Positions 1-9,172 of a stretch of DNA of 64,000 nt are shown here, piece by piece (within the stretch, counting starts at the first letter, position 1; every line of letters begins with the position of its first letter). The notes under the pieces were generated by a model. It was not told the DNA's origin and did no database searches. It saw only the letters and a list, made by a program, of their open reading frames with translations. Origin of the DNA: Myxococcus sp. RHSTA-1-4 (GTDB lineage Bacteria; Myxococcota; Myxococcia; Myxococcales; Myxococcaceae); assembly GCF_020037125.1 (NCBI RefSeq), contig NZ_JAIQDG010000001.1, positions 496,001 through 560,000 of the forward strand, given 5' to 3'. A program made the translations under genes and the position numbers.

Positions 1-330
1 CGGGTGGTCATCCTGGTGCCGGCGCTGCCCCAGCTCTTCGGCGCCATCGACGAGGCCGTGGGCCACCACCGCCGCTACACGCCCGCCTCCCTGCGCGCCG
101 TGCTGGAGGAGAACGGCTTCGCGGTGGAGAAGCTGGAGTGGATGAACCTGGTGGGCATGCCGGGCTGGTTCGTCAACAGCCGCCTGCTGCGCCGCCGCGC
201 GGTGCCGAAGCTGCAGCTCAAGCTCTACGACACGCTGGCGCCCCTCCTCGCCCAGGCCGAGTCCCACGTGAAGCTGCCCGTGGGAATGAGCCTCTTCGCC
301 GTGGCCCGCGCCACCGGAGGCGACGCGTGA
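1..330 (+). CDS. SAM-dependent methyltransferase, C-terminal fragment
   Basis: The frame is open from the first base, so the N-terminus lies outside the window and 109 residues are visible. The segment H-H-R-R-Y-T, followed by a helix ending V-L-E-E-N-G-F, is what one sees in the last third of class I methyltransferases tied to glycan or glycolipid pathways. The SAM-binding Gly-rich loop is not in view, so activity cannot be confirmed. Its stop codon overlaps the GTG of the next gene (GTGA), so the two are probably translationally coupled and may act on the same surface glycan or lipid-linked substrate. The family call rests on the C-terminal part only; a glycosyltransferase-methyltransferase fusion is possible. 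Confidence 0.6.
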   Translation, partial: RVVILVPALPQLFGAIDEAVGHHRRYTPASLRAVLEENGFAVEKLEWMNLVGMPGWFVNSRLLRRRAVPKLQLKLYDTLAPLLAQAESHVKLPVGMSLFAVARATGGDA

Positions 331-1943
331 GTCCGGCCCGCGGCGCCGTGTGGGCCGCGCTGGTGGCGCTGTACGTGTTGCTGTTCCCGTACCACCCGGG
401 CCTGCGCTCGCCCAACGAGCTGTGCCGGCTGTGGCAGACGCGCGCGCTGGTGGAGTACGGCACGCTCGACATCAACGGCGCGCTGCGCGACTACGGCTAC
501 GTGGGTGATTTGTCCGTGAAGGACGGGAAGTACTACCCCAGCAAGGCGCCGCTGCTGTCGTTCGCCGCCGTGCCGCTGTACGCCACCCTGCGCGCGCTCG
601 GCGGAGGCCACCGCTACGCCGTGCCCGAGGTGCCGCTCGTCTTCTTCTCGCGCCTGTTCCTCACCGTGCTGCCCACGCTCTTCATGCTGTGGCTCGTGCG
701 CCGCTACCTGCGCGCGCACCTGGCACCGCCCGTGGCGGACGCCCTCACGGTGACGTACGGGCTGGGCTCGCTGGCCTTCAGCTACTCGCTGCTCTTCATG
801 AGCCACCAGACGACGGCGGTGCTGCTCTTCGCCGGCTTCTACGCGCTGTGGCGGTGCGCGCGCGGCGAGTGGCGCGAGCGGGGCTACCTGGTGGCGGGCG
901 CCTGCGCTGGAGCCACCGTGGCCGCCGAGTACACCGGCGCGCTGGGCGTGCTCGGGCTGGTGCTGTACGCGGCGCTCACGCTCCTGTTCCAGCAGGCCCC
1001 CGCACGCGAGCGCTGGCGGCGCCTGGGCCGGGCCGCGGGCCTGGCCACGCTGGGCGCGCTGCCCTTCGTGGTGGCGCTGGCGCTCTACCACGACGCCGCC
1101 TTCGGCCACCCGCTGACCACGGGCTACAAGCACCTCAACGACGCGGCCTACCAGCCGTGGCACCTGGGCGGCTTCCTCGGCATCCGCACGCCGGACCCGC
1201 GCGCCTTCGCCCTCTCCTTCTTCTCCCCGCTGCGTGGGCTGTTCACCCTGTCTCCCTTCCTCCTGCTGGCGCTGCCGGGCCTGGCGCGGCTGAAGTACCG
1301 GCGCGGCGACACCACGCCGGAAGAGCGCGCGGCCGCGTGGATGACGGTGGCGCTCGTGGCCGGCTACACGTACTTCACCTCGTCCTTCTCCTATGACTCG
1401 TGGGGCTGGACGACGGGGCCGCGCCACCTGACGGGGCTGGTGCCCTTCCTCCTGCTGCCCGCGGGCCTGTGGCTGGAGTCACCGCGCGCCAGCGGACGGC
1501 CGTGGGCCACGGGCGCGGCCGCCATGCTGTGCGCGGCCTCCATCGCCACCACGGGCGTGGCCACCTTCGTCAACTACATCCCCGACGACGTCTCCAACGC
1601 CGTGGGTGGACTGGCGCTGCCGCTCGTGGGCGCCGGCTTCTTCCCGCCCGGCGTGCTGTCCTTCCTCGGCCTGCCCCAGCCGGCCGCGGGCGCGCTGCTG
1701 CTGGCCGTGCTGCTGGCCGTGGCCGCGTGGGTGTACCGCGAGGTGGCGCGAGCCCCCGGGCGGCGGTGGCCGGCCCCCATGGCCCTCGGCGCCGGGCTCG
1801 CCACGCTGGGGCTCATCGCCACGGCCCACGCCCTCACCACCGAGCACGACGAGGCGGACCGCAACGCCGTGCGCTTCCTCCAGTCGGTGTGGCTCACCCC
1901 GCCCGGCCGTGACGTGCCCTTCTGGCCCCGCCCCGGCGCTTGA
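327..1943 (+). CDS. GT-C-like polytopic membrane glycosyltransferase
   Basis: A 538-residue integral membrane protein. I chose the GTG at 327 because it overlaps the upstream stop and starts just before the first hydrophobic helix. Roughly ten or more hydrophobic segments are spread along its length. A hydrophilic loop after the first helix (about residues 25-75) contains P-N-E and D-I-N-G patterns. GT-C enzymes of the PMT/ArnT type keep acidic catalytic residues in this first extracytoplasmic loop. Such enzymes transfer sugars from polyprenyl-phosphate donors on the periplasmic face. No clear DxD motif was found, so the substrate is unknown. Coupling to the methyltransferase suggests a shared role in envelope glycan synthesis. 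Confidence 0.55.
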   Translation: MSPARGAVWAALVALYVLLFPYHPGLRSPNELCRLWQTRALVEYGTLDINGALRDYGYVGDLSVKDGKYYPSKAPLLSFAAVPLYATLRALGGGHRYAVPEVPLVFFSRLFLTVLPTLFMLWLVRRYLRAHLAPPVADALTVTYGLGSLAFSYSLLFMSHQTTAVLLFAGFYALWRCARGEWRERGYLVAGACAGATVAAEYTGALGVLGLVLYAALTLLFQQAPARERWRRLGRAAGLATLGALPFVVALALYHDAAFGHPLTTGYKHLNDAAYQPWHLGGFLGIRTPDPRAFALSFFSPLRGLFTLSPFLLLALPGLARLKYRRGDTTPEERAAAWMTVALVAGYTYFTSSFSYDSWGWTTGPRHLTGLVPFLLLPAGLWLESPRASGRPWATGAAAMLCAASIATTGVATFVNYIPDDVSNAVGGLALPLVGAGFFPPGVLSFLGLPQPAAGALLLAVLLAVAAWVYREVARAPGRRWPAPMALGAGLATLGLIATAHALTTEHDEADRNAVRFLQSVWLTPPGRDVPFWPRPGA

Positions 1944-2040
1944 GGTGCCCCGCTTTTTCTACTCTTCCAGCGATTTCATCCACCAACAGTTTTTGAGAAT
2001 CCAGTTGCATTGGCCACAAGCCGCCCACCCTGCCTCGCAA

Positions 2041-2075
2041 CTTTTGCGGACCTCGCAAAAGGTTGTCAGGACAAC
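2041..2075. promoter_or_regulatory. Adjacent inverted repeats upstream of the pilus operon
   Basis: Two perfect inverted repeats lie back to back in an AT-richer intergenic stretch: CTTTTGCG-N5-CGCAAAAG at 2041-2061 and GTTGTC-AG-GACAAC at 2062-2075. They sit about 95-130 bp before the transcription start predicted from the sigma-54 element at 2145-2160. That is the usual distance for enhancer-binding-protein sites in sigma-54 systems. The repeats are directly visible; their use as activator sites is inference. Smaller repeats (AGCCC-AAA-GGGCT at 2101-2113 and CCGGGC-AG-GCCCGG at 2139-2152) follow. Confidence 0.45.
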
Positions 2076-2144
2076 ATGTGTCAATTGCAACCCGGGGGTG
2101 AGCCCAAAGGGCTGAAAGGACTGGAGTGCGCGCGACTTCCGGGC

Positions 2145-2160
2145 AGGCCCGGAGATTGCT
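2145..2160 (+). promoter_or_regulatory. Sigma-54 (-24/-12) promoter of the pilus cluster
   Basis: AGGCCCGGAGATTGCT fits the sigma-54 consensus TGGCACGrN3TTGCW at 14 of 16 positions. It has the invariant GG (2146-2147) and GC (2158-2159) at the correct spacing. Transcription would start near 2171, giving a leader of about 42 nt before the GTG of pilX. Sigma-54 control is established for the major pilin gene pilA in Myxococcus, so the same dependence here is plausible. Confidence 0.6.
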
Positions 2161-2212
2161 GTTGGACGGACGCCACGCCCTTCCCGTTGCCTGCCTGGCA
2201 AGGAGCCTGTCG

Positions 2213-2932
2213 GTGAACCGTTCCCCGCCCAAGATGAGGTCGCTCGCGCGCCGGCGCGGCCGGCGCGGCTTCGCGCTGCTGATGGCGATTGGCATCATCG
2301 CCTTCATCGCCGCGGCGGTGGTCGTCTCGCTGCGCGCGGTGGCGTCGGAGAGCGCGCTCCAGGGAAGTGAGCGCCGCAACCGCGAGGCGCAGTTCGCCGC
2401 GGAGGCGGGACTCGCGGAGGCTCGCGAGGTGGTGCGGCTGATGCTCGTCTCCGCGGGCGGGCGGAACTACGGCCCCATCATGCAGCAGCTCGGGGACCTG
2501 CGAAGCCCGGGCAGCGGGGTGAACGGCTTCGTCACCGAGACGGGCCTGCCCAGCGACAATGCCGTGCCCTGGTACGAGGTCATCCCCTGGACGAGCTACA
2601 CGCTGCAGGCGGCGAGCGCGGGCGCCGCCGTCGACCTGGACCACAACACGAACAACCAGGAGACGTACGGCTCGGATGGCCCCATCCTCGACTACCCGGA
2701 CCAGCTCAACGTCCGCTACCGCGTCTTCCTCGTGGACGACGACGACTCCAACGACCGCAAGGCGGACAGCAACAACCGCGTCTGGCTCGTGTCCGTCGGT
2801 GAGGTCACCGGCCAGCAGGGCACCCAGCCCCAGCGCGCCATCATCCGCTCGCTCATCACCAGCGGTACCGGTGCCGGCGGCGGCTGCAGCCCCGAAGACG
2901 CCATGGGCGCGGACAACACCGGCGGCTGCTAG
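2213..2932 (+). CDS. pilX: Type IV pilus minor pilin PilX
   Basis: A 239-residue minor pilin. I chose GTG 2213 over ATG 2234 because AAGGAG (2200-2205) sits 7 nt upstream of it. The prepilin site is R-R-G/F-A-L-L, followed by a hydrophobic helix of about 20 residues. Position +5 is Met rather than Glu, which is typical of PilX/GspK proteins, since the tip subunit lacks Glu5. The conserved PilX N-terminal pattern (E-R-R-N-R-E-A-Q-F-A-A-E-A-G-L) follows the helix. With PilV, PilW, FimU and PilY1 it should form the complex that primes pilus assembly and sits at the pilus tip. It is the first gene after the sigma-54 promoter, 37 bp before pilY1. Confidence 0.88.
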   Translation: MNRSPPKMRSLARRRGRRGFALLMAIGIIAFIAAAVVVSLRAVASESALQGSERRNREAQFAAEAGLAEAREVVRLMLVSAGGRNYGPIMQQLGDLRSPGSGVNGFVTETGLPSDNAVPWYEVIPWTSYTLQAASAGAAVDLDHNTNNQETYGSDGPILDYPDQLNVRYRVFLVDDDDSNDRKADSNNRVWLVSVGEVTGQQGTQPQRAIIRSLITSGTGAGGGCSPEDAMGADNTGGC

Positions 2933-2969
2933 CCGCCCTTCCACCTCTTTCCCCCGCACAGGACACACC

Positions 2970-5900
2970 ATGCTGCGCACCTGCAGACTGCTCATCGCCG
3001 CCATGGTCTTCGCCATTCCCTTGGCGGCAACCGCCCAGGACGGCGGAACCTCGTTCAATCCCTGTATCGACACCACCGGTGATGACCAGCAGCCGGACTT
3101 CACCGAGGAAATGGGTGCGCGCAGCGCCATCGACGTGACGAAGGAAGGCTGGCTGCGCCTCAACACCTTCCACAGCTCGCTGAACCCCGAGCGCATCGTC
3201 CTGCCCTTCGAGCAGGACCTGGAGGCGCTCATCGTGGACGACCGCGCGGGTGAAGGCGCGTCCCACACCCTGGGCTGGTTCTACTACGACGACCTCGTCA
3301 ACCGCGGCTACGTGGACATCCGGGACCCGCTCAACAACAACGACGACGTGCTCATCGACAGCGATGGCAACGGCGTGCCCGACTTCCACGAGGACCTCTA
3401 CAACCTCAACGCCAACCGGCCCTACATCGGTAGCGAGGGCCCCCGCTGCCCGAGCAGGACATTCACCCACCCCAAGCCGGACGGCGGCACGGCCACGCAG
3501 TTCCGCGAGCCGGACCTCCTCACGGGCTCGTGCGGTTCGGACCCCAGCTACGACCCGGATGAAGGTCCCCGGCGCTGGCCGGATGACGACTGGTATCCCG
3601 ACAAGCCGAATGGCGGCGTGGTGGGCATGCGCGTCGTGGACACGTCGCTGGACATCTCCAGTAACGGCCCCGACTTCAACCGCACCGACACCTACTTCAG
3701 CGACCGCGGCCTGTTCCCCCACATCCCCAACCTGCTGGAGCCCCGCGCCGAGGAGAACAACAACCTGGGCCTGGGCAACATCGTCTTCTATGCCACGGAC
3801 GATGACGGCAACTCCTGCCCCGGCTCGGACACCGCCGAGTGCCTCCAGCCGCGCATGGGCTACACGCTCGTCAACGGCGTGAAGGTGCCGGCGGGCCCCC
3901 TCTGGGACAGGAGAGGCGCCTATGACGGCCTGCCCGACTACAAGGCCAGCGCGTTCGACACCCAGGGGCGGCTCATCCCCGGCAAGAGCCCCACGGCCCC
4001 CATCAACGAGGAGGACCGGCGCGTCAAGGTGGGCCGCATCCAGGGTGAGCGGGAAATCGTCTTCTTCCTCGTCACCTACGTGGAGCAGATCTACGGCCGC
4101 CTGGGCGGCGAGCAGGCCACCGACTCGTGCTTCATGGTGAAGCCGGAGGACGGCCGCGTGCAGTGCACCCTCTGGGCGCACGGCGACATCAACGTCTTCT
4201 TCTCCAAGACACTGCTCAACATGGACCTGCACCAGGTGGGCGAGGGCTCCCCGCCCGGGGACACGGAGCTCGTCGCGGAGAAGACGCTGCAGTCCGGCTG
4301 GCTCGACTTTGGGGCCTACACCCGGCTCGGGTCGGACACGTACGGCAACGTCACCTTCCCGGCGGACCAGCCCATCCAGCAGGTGCGCTCGTACGGGTAT
4401 CGCGCGGCCCACACGCTGGTGGGAGCGCCCTACAACAACCCGAACGTCTGGATTCTTGGGTGGGAAGACCAGAACTCGGGCGGCAACCGCACGTACAACG
4501 ACATCGTCATCCTCATCAACAAGCAGAACAACGGCACGTTCAAGTCGGACATCGTCTCCGACATCTCGCCGGACATCGCGCTGGACTACACCATCACCTC
4601 GGTGGAGATGACCATCAACGACCAGCCGTACAACAACATCGATGGCCAGCCGAGCGACTGCAGCCCCGACCTCGACATCCCCCTGCCGGACGGCGGCACG
4701 GAGCAGCCTCGGCCCAAAATCACCTACCAGGTGGCGCTGGACTGCCAGGTGTGCACGGCGGACTGCGGCACCGCCACCCCCACGTTCTCGCCCAATCCCG
4801 AGCCGGGCTGGGTGACGATGCCCTTCCCGGCGGCCACGGCGACGCCGGGCACGCGGGTGGACATCACCCGGTCCGTCAGCGACTTCCTCGAGCGCGGCTA
4901 CACCGGCTCCCAGCTCTGCTGGCGCGCCATCATCGAGAGCCCGGGCGAGTCCTGCCAGCCCATCATCAAGAACGTCAACGTCTCCTACAAGGCGCAGAAG
5001 TCCGGGCAGTACGGGCGCGCCTCCATCCTCCCCGTCGCGAACACCATCCTCTTCGGCCAGTCGGAGACGCCGGGCCGCACCTGGTACACGCCCAGACCCT
5101 GGTACGAGAACCCCGCGCCAGCGAGCCCGAACGTCCTCTACCCCTCCTACCGCGTCTATGACCGGCGGCTGGACGTGAGCGAGCGCGGCCACGTCTACCT
5201 GCGCAGGCTCTATGAGCCGGAGAACCCGGCCCACGAGAACACCGCGGCGGACAACTGGGACACGTGGAACGGCGGTGAGCGGCTCAGCCACCACGTCCGC
5301 ACGGACACCCCCGACACCCGGCTGCTGCTCAGCACCAACCCGAACAACGCCACCCCGGCCCGCGCCACGGTGGCCTCCCTGGCCGGGGAGACGCTGAACA
5401 TCAGCCCGCTCTTCCCGACCTCCACGACGGCGCCCAACAACGAGACGCTGAACCTGTGCGCCCCCTCGCTCGCGGGCCGCTACGACCTCAACCAGGATGG
5501 CGTGTGCAACGCGAACGACCGCAACACGCTGCGCAACTGGCTCTACGGCTGGGAGTACAACCAGTACACCACCATTCCCGCGGGCCTTCCCGCGGAGCAG
5601 CTCCCCACCCGGCGCACGTGGCCCATGGGCGGCATCAACCTGTCCACCGCCGCCATCGTGGGGCCCGCCAGCGAGCCGAGCTGGCTCAAGCGCGCGCCCT
5701 CGTCCGAGCAGGATGCGTTCCGCGCCGCGACCTTCCTCAACCACCCCACCCTCCAGAACCGTCAGGCCGTGGCCTTCATCGGCAGCACGACCGGCTACCT
5801 GCACGCGCTGTCCCTGGGCAAGGTGCGCTCCGGGGACGACAACTGCACCGCCTTCAAGGAGTTCCGCGGCTACTTCGCGCACGCCGTCTCCCCCGGCTGT

Positions 5901-7457
5901 GCACCGGAGCGTGACTACGGCACGGGCGAGGAGCTCTACGCGTACCTGCCGGGCAAGATGCTGCGCTACTACGTGGAGAACTACATCCGCTCGCAGGACA
6001 AGACGAGGCGCGCCACGGTGGACGCCGCCCCCTCGGTGGCCTTCGTGGACCTGCGCAACAGCACGGAGTACCTGCCGACCACCGGCTACAACCCCGCGTC
6101 GGGGACGCCCTGGGTCCTCAACACGACGCCCGGGGCCAGGGAGGGCGCGAAGACCGTCCTCGTCAGCGCCACCGGCCCGTCCCAGAGCGTCTTCTTCTCG
6201 CTGGACGTCACCAACCCGGCCGACACCACCAACTACCCCGGCATCATGTGGGAGCTGGACGTGCAGCGTGACCGGTTCTATGAGTCCGGAGCGAACCAGG
6301 GCGCTCTGTGCTCGCCGACCGCGACTGACTCCGCGTGCAAGACGCTCGAGCGAATCTTCCCCAGCGACATGAAGCCGGACACGGGCGGCTCGCGGCACAA
6401 CCCGGTGCTGGTGCGCATGGACTTCGGAACGGCCGGCGGCAAGAAGTGGGTGGCGGCCTTCGCCTCCGACTACTCGCCGAAGGTGTATGACCACGACAAC
6501 AACGCGGCCACGCCGCCCCAGGCCTCGCGTGGAACGCTCTACCTCATCGACGTGAAGACGGGCGTGCCCATCCAGGTCAACCATGGCACCAGCAAGCTGA
6601 AGAACCTGCTGGCGGGCGTGGTGGTGCTGGGCGACGTCGGCGAGGGCATTGGCAGCGCGCCGGTGAGCGTGGACGTGGACGGCGACAGCAACTACGACGT
6701 CGTCTACGTGGCCACCACCCGCGGCCGCGTCTTCCGCGTCAACCTGAGGAACGTGGACACGTCCTCGGCCGCCAGCAAGCTGGGCAAGGTCATCAGCTCG
6801 TGTGTCATCGCCAATGCGCGCGAGGCCCGGGACCCGGCCAACGGCAACAACCTGGTGCAGGACGCCGCGGCCCAGAGCATCTACTCCAACATCGCCGTGA
6901 AGCAGGACCGCAACGGCGCGAGCAGCGCCGTGCGCATCTTCTTCGGCACGGGCAACAACCCGGATGACGACACGGAGGCGGTGGACCAGGGCGCGCGGCC
7001 GCGCTACCACCTGATGGCCTTCGACGACCCGAACCCGCTCACCGACACCTCCTGCACGCAGGGCAGCGTGGCCTGGGTGCAACCGCTGGACCCCCGGCAG
7101 GTGGTGTGGGGCGGCGTGACGCTGGGCGATGACGACACCGTCTACACCGCCACGGCGGTGGGGACGTCCGCCAACCTCTGCAGCCTGGACGCGGACGAGA
7201 GCGGAATGCTCTACGCCTTCGGGGCGGTCAGCGGCGGCGTGGCCGGCGGCAACGGCACCTCGCTGGGGGGCCACAGCCTCACGCAGCCGGTGTCCTTCGA
7301 CAGACGCATCTTCGTGCAGGCCAACACCACCGGCATCACCAACAACCGGCCCGGCCAGGCGTTCAACACCGAGAGCGGCAGTGGCAACGGGACCCGCTCC
7401 CGCACGATCATCTGGGACGTGCGTCCGGGCGGCAACATCCAGGGAGTCATCCCGTGA
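2970..7457 (+). CDS. pilY1: PilY1 family pilus-tip adhesin/priming protein
   Basis: A 1495-residue secreted protein with a signal peptide ending A-T-A-Q at about residue 23. The C-terminal part (from about residue 930) is the PilY1-type beta-propeller, with patterns such as G-Y-L-H-A-L and E-E-L-Y-A-Y-L-P. Three calcium-type loops are visible: a canonical EF-hand loop D130-x-D132-x-N134-G-V-x-D138-x-x-E141; a dockerin-like loop D839-x-N841-x-D843-G-V...D850; and D1235-x-D1237-x-D1239-x-N1241-x-D1243 inside the propeller. The last matches the calcium site of known PilY1 proteins. The N-terminal 900 residues are variable and probably hold the adhesive region. It ends in a GTGA overlap with pilV. 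Function: pilus priming, tip adhesion, and calcium-dependent control of extension. Confidence 0.88.
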   Translation: MLRTCRLLIAAMVFAIPLAATAQDGGTSFNPCIDTTGDDQQPDFTEEMGARSAIDVTKEGWLRLNTFHSSLNPERIVLPFEQDLEALIVDDRAGEGASHTLGWFYYDDLVNRGYVDIRDPLNNNDDVLIDSDGNGVPDFHEDLYNLNANRPYIGSEGPRCPSRTFTHPKPDGGTATQFREPDLLTGSCGSDPSYDPDEGPRRWPDDDWYPDKPNGGVVGMRVVDTSLDISSNGPDFNRTDTYFSDRGLFPHIPNLLEPRAEENNNLGLGNIVFYATDDDGNSCPGSDTAECLQPRMGYTLVNGVKVPAGPLWDRRGAYDGLPDYKASAFDTQGRLIPGKSPTAPINEEDRRVKVGRIQGEREIVFFLVTYVEQIYGRLGGEQATDSCFMVKPEDGRVQCTLWAHGDINVFFSKTLLNMDLHQVGEGSPPGDTELVAEKTLQSGWLDFGAYTRLGSDTYGNVTFPADQPIQQVRSYGYRAAHTLVGAPYNNPNVWILGWEDQNSGGNRTYNDIVILINKQNNGTFKSDIVSDISPDIALDYTITSVEMTINDQPYNNIDGQPSDCSPDLDIPLPDGGTEQPRPKITYQVALDCQVCTADCGTATPTFSPNPEPGWVTMPFPAATATPGTRVDITRSVSDFLERGYTGSQLCWRAIIESPGESCQPIIKNVNVSYKAQKSGQYGRASILPVANTILFGQSETPGRTWYTPRPWYENPAPASPNVLYPSYRVYDRRLDVSERGHVYLRRLYEPENPAHENTAADNWDTWNGGERLSHHVRTDTPDTRLLLSTNPNNATPARATVASLAGETLNISPLFPTSTTAPNNETLNLCAPSLAGRYDLNQDGVCNANDRNTLRNWLYGWEYNQYTTIPAGLPAEQLPTRRTWPMGGINLSTAAIVGPASEPSWLKRAPSSEQDAFRAATFLNHPTLQNRQAVAFIGSTTGYLHALSLGKVRSGDDNCTAFKEFRGYFAHAVSPGCAPERDYGTGEELYAYLPGKMLRYYVENYIRSQDKTRRATVDAAPSVAFVDLRNSTEYLPTTGYNPASGTPWVLNTTPGAREGAKTVLVSATGPSQSVFFSLDVTNPADTTNYPGIMWELDVQRDRFYESGANQGALCSPTATDSACKTLERIFPSDMKPDTGGSRHNPVLVRMDFGTAGGKKWVAAFASDYSPKVYDHDNNAATPPQASRGTLYLIDVKTGVPIQVNHGTSKLKNLLAGVVVLGDVGEGIGSAPVSVDVDGDSNYDVVYVATTRGRVFRVNLRNVDTSSAASKLGKVISSCVIANAREARDPANGNNLVQDAAAQSIYSNIAVKQDRNGASSAVRIFFGTGNNPDDDTEAVDQGARPRYHLMAFDDPNPLTDTSCTQGSVAWVQPLDPRQVVWGGVTLGDDDTVYTATAVGTSANLCSLDADESGMLYAFGAVSGGVAGGNGTSLGGHSLTQPVSFDRRIFVQANTTGITNNRPGQAFNTESGSGNGTRSRTIIWDVRPGGNIQGVIP

Positions 7458-7981
7458 CGTCTCACCGTCGCTCAGCGGGGCCGCGGGCCCACCGCGGCAT
7501 CACCCTGCTGGAGGCCATGGCCACCATGGCGGTGGTGGTGTTCGGCATCCTCGGGATATCGCTGGTGGTCCTCGCGTCCTCCAAGCAGAACCGCCGCAAC
7601 CTCATCCACGCGCAGGCGGGCCTCATCGCGGAGCAGGAGCTGGAGCGCATCGTCTCCATGCGCTGCGCCGCGCCGCCCCCCGCCGCGCCCTGCGCCAACG
7701 TCGCGGCGCTCGACGACACGACGCGCACGGTGTGGTGGAGCTCCAACGGCACGCCCCGGGAAGTGGCGCCCGGGGCCGGGGACCCGGAGCGGCTGCGGTA
7801 CGAGGTGGCGGTGGACGTGGACCCTCCTTTCGAGGGACAGGAGACCGGCTCGCCCGTGCTCAACCGGCTGGTGGCCGGGCAGCCGCTCTCGAGCGTCGTC
7901 AACGTGCGCGTCACCGTCAGCTGGCTGGACGCGGACCTCGGCCGCCGCGCGGTGGCGTTGCAGACCCGGATGGCCCAATGA
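7454..7981 (+). CDS. pilV: Type IV pilus minor pilin PilV
   Basis: A 175-residue prepilin. Its GTG start overlaps the pilY1 stop. The cleavage site is H-R-G/I-T-L-L-E with Glu at +5, followed by a long hydrophobic helix (about residues 16-40) and a globular domain with two nearby cysteines (R-C-A-A and P-C-A-N) that could form a disulfide. In the tip complex PilV-like pilins sit below PilX and contact PilW and FimU. The ATGA overlap with pilW indicates translational coupling. Confidence 0.85.
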   Translation: MTSHRRSAGPRAHRGITLLEAMATMAVVVFGILGISLVVLASSKQNRRNLIHAQAGLIAEQELERIVSMRCAAPPPAAPCANVAALDDTTRTVWWSSNGTPREVAPGAGDPERLRYEVAVDVDPPFEGQETGSPVLNRLVAGQPLSSVVNVRVTVSWLDADLGRRAVALQTRMAQ

Positions 7982-9171
7982 GAAGCCGCTTCGCTCCCCG
8001 AGGCTTCAGCCTCATCGAGATGATGATTGCCAGCACCATCGCGCTGTTCATCATCGCCGGCGCCGTGTCCGCCGGTATCTACCTCCAACGGCGTGGCCTG
8101 CTGGAGGAGCGCACGATGGAGACGCAGAACGCCGGGCGCGCCGCCAGGGACCTGCTGAGCCCCGCGGTGCAGCGGGCCGGGGCGGGCTTCGGCAGCGCGC
8201 CGCTGTACCTGGGGGGGGCGCCCGAGAACCTCCGCTACGCCGTCTCGGTGAGTAGCGACGCGGGCTTCTCGGGAGACCCCACCTTCGCGCTTCCGACAGG
8301 CACCTACGCGGGCATGCAGTCGGACGTGCTGGAAATCTTCGAGGCGGACATTGCCCGCGCGCTGCGCCTGGACAACTGCGGCGCCAGCGACGTCCGGATG
8401 GGCGGCAACAACAACGGTCCGCTGTGCCTGGAGCGGCCCGCGCCTCCCGACTCGGATGCCGGCATTCCGGCGAACACGCCCCTTATCGTGGCCGACCCCC
8501 AGGTGCGGGCCGCGTGCGTGGGGGTCGCCCAGGCCGGGCGCAACAGCGGCGGTAACAACAACCTCTCCTGGACACTGGGAGCCCCCGGCGCCGCCGCCTT
8601 CGCGGCCAACAGCCCCTGCTCCGGTACGGCGCCCATTCCGCCCCTGTTCGACGACGCCCGGCCGGAGAGCGACGGGTTGCTCATGCCGCTGTCCGCGCGG
8701 GCCTTCCGCGTCAACTGGAAGAGCGGCCAGCCGGTCCTGGAGATGGACCCGGATGGCTCGCTGGGGGCCCAGGGCTACCAGCCGCTGTCCGACGAAATCG
8801 AGCGGCTGCAGGTGCGGCTGGGCGTCGAAATCACTCCGGGCGCGGCGCTGGTGTATTACCCGGACCCCACGTCCATTCCCGTGCGGCCCGCGCTGGACCA
8901 GTGCACCAACGCGGCGTGCTGGCCGCACCTCGCGGCGGTGGACGCGGGCGTGATGGGGGTCAACGATTATGGCCCGGGCAGCGCCCGCGACGAGCTGATG
9001 CGGCGCGTGCGCGTGGTGGAGCTGGCCATCACCGCGCGCTCCGACCGGCCGGACAGCCAGAGCGTGATTGACGGCGGCGCCGACGACGAGAACAACCCGA
9101 TGGACGGCTACAAGCGGCGCCACTTCATCATCCGCGTCGCGCCGCGCAACTTCGGATTCGCAGGGGGCTGA
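7978..9171 (+). CDS. pilW: Type IV pilus minor pilin PilW
   Basis: A 397-residue prepilin, the largest of the set. The cleavage motif is P-R-G/F-S-L-I-E with Glu +5, followed by a hydrophobic helix of about 20 residues containing two Ile-rich stretches. The large extracellular part has scattered cysteines and Asn/Gly-rich loops. The ATG is embedded in the pilV stop (ATGA). PilW/GspJ-like pilins contribute to the tip trimer that starts fibre assembly. The size is within the range of bacterial PilW proteins. Confidence 0.85.
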   Translation: MRSRFAPRGFSLIEMMIASTIALFIIAGAVSAGIYLQRRGLLEERTMETQNAGRAARDLLSPAVQRAGAGFGSAPLYLGGAPENLRYAVSVSSDAGFSGDPTFALPTGTYAGMQSDVLEIFEADIARALRLDNCGASDVRMGGNNNGPLCLERPAPPDSDAGIPANTPLIVADPQVRAACVGVAQAGRNSGGNNNLSWTLGAPGAAAFAANSPCSGTAPIPPLFDDARPESDGLLMPLSARAFRVNWKSGQPVLEMDPDGSLGAQGYQPLSDEIERLQVRLGVEITPGAALVYYPDPTSIPVRPALDQCTNAACWPHLAAVDAGVMGVNDYGPGSARDELMRRVRVVELAITARSDRPDSQSVIDGGADDENNPMDGYKRRHFIIRVAPRNFGFAGG

Positions 9172-9172
9172 C

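Noticed and set aside
225..1427. A 400-residue minus-strand frame opposite the glycosyltransferase-like gene
   Set aside because: It is a low-complexity shadow with no start signal or family pattern.
2856..7274. A 1472-residue open frame on the minus strand opposite pilY1
   Set aside because: It is low-complexity Arg/Val/Gly/His sequence, the typical antisense shadow of a GC-rich gene; pilY1 on the other strand has a signal peptide and family motifs.
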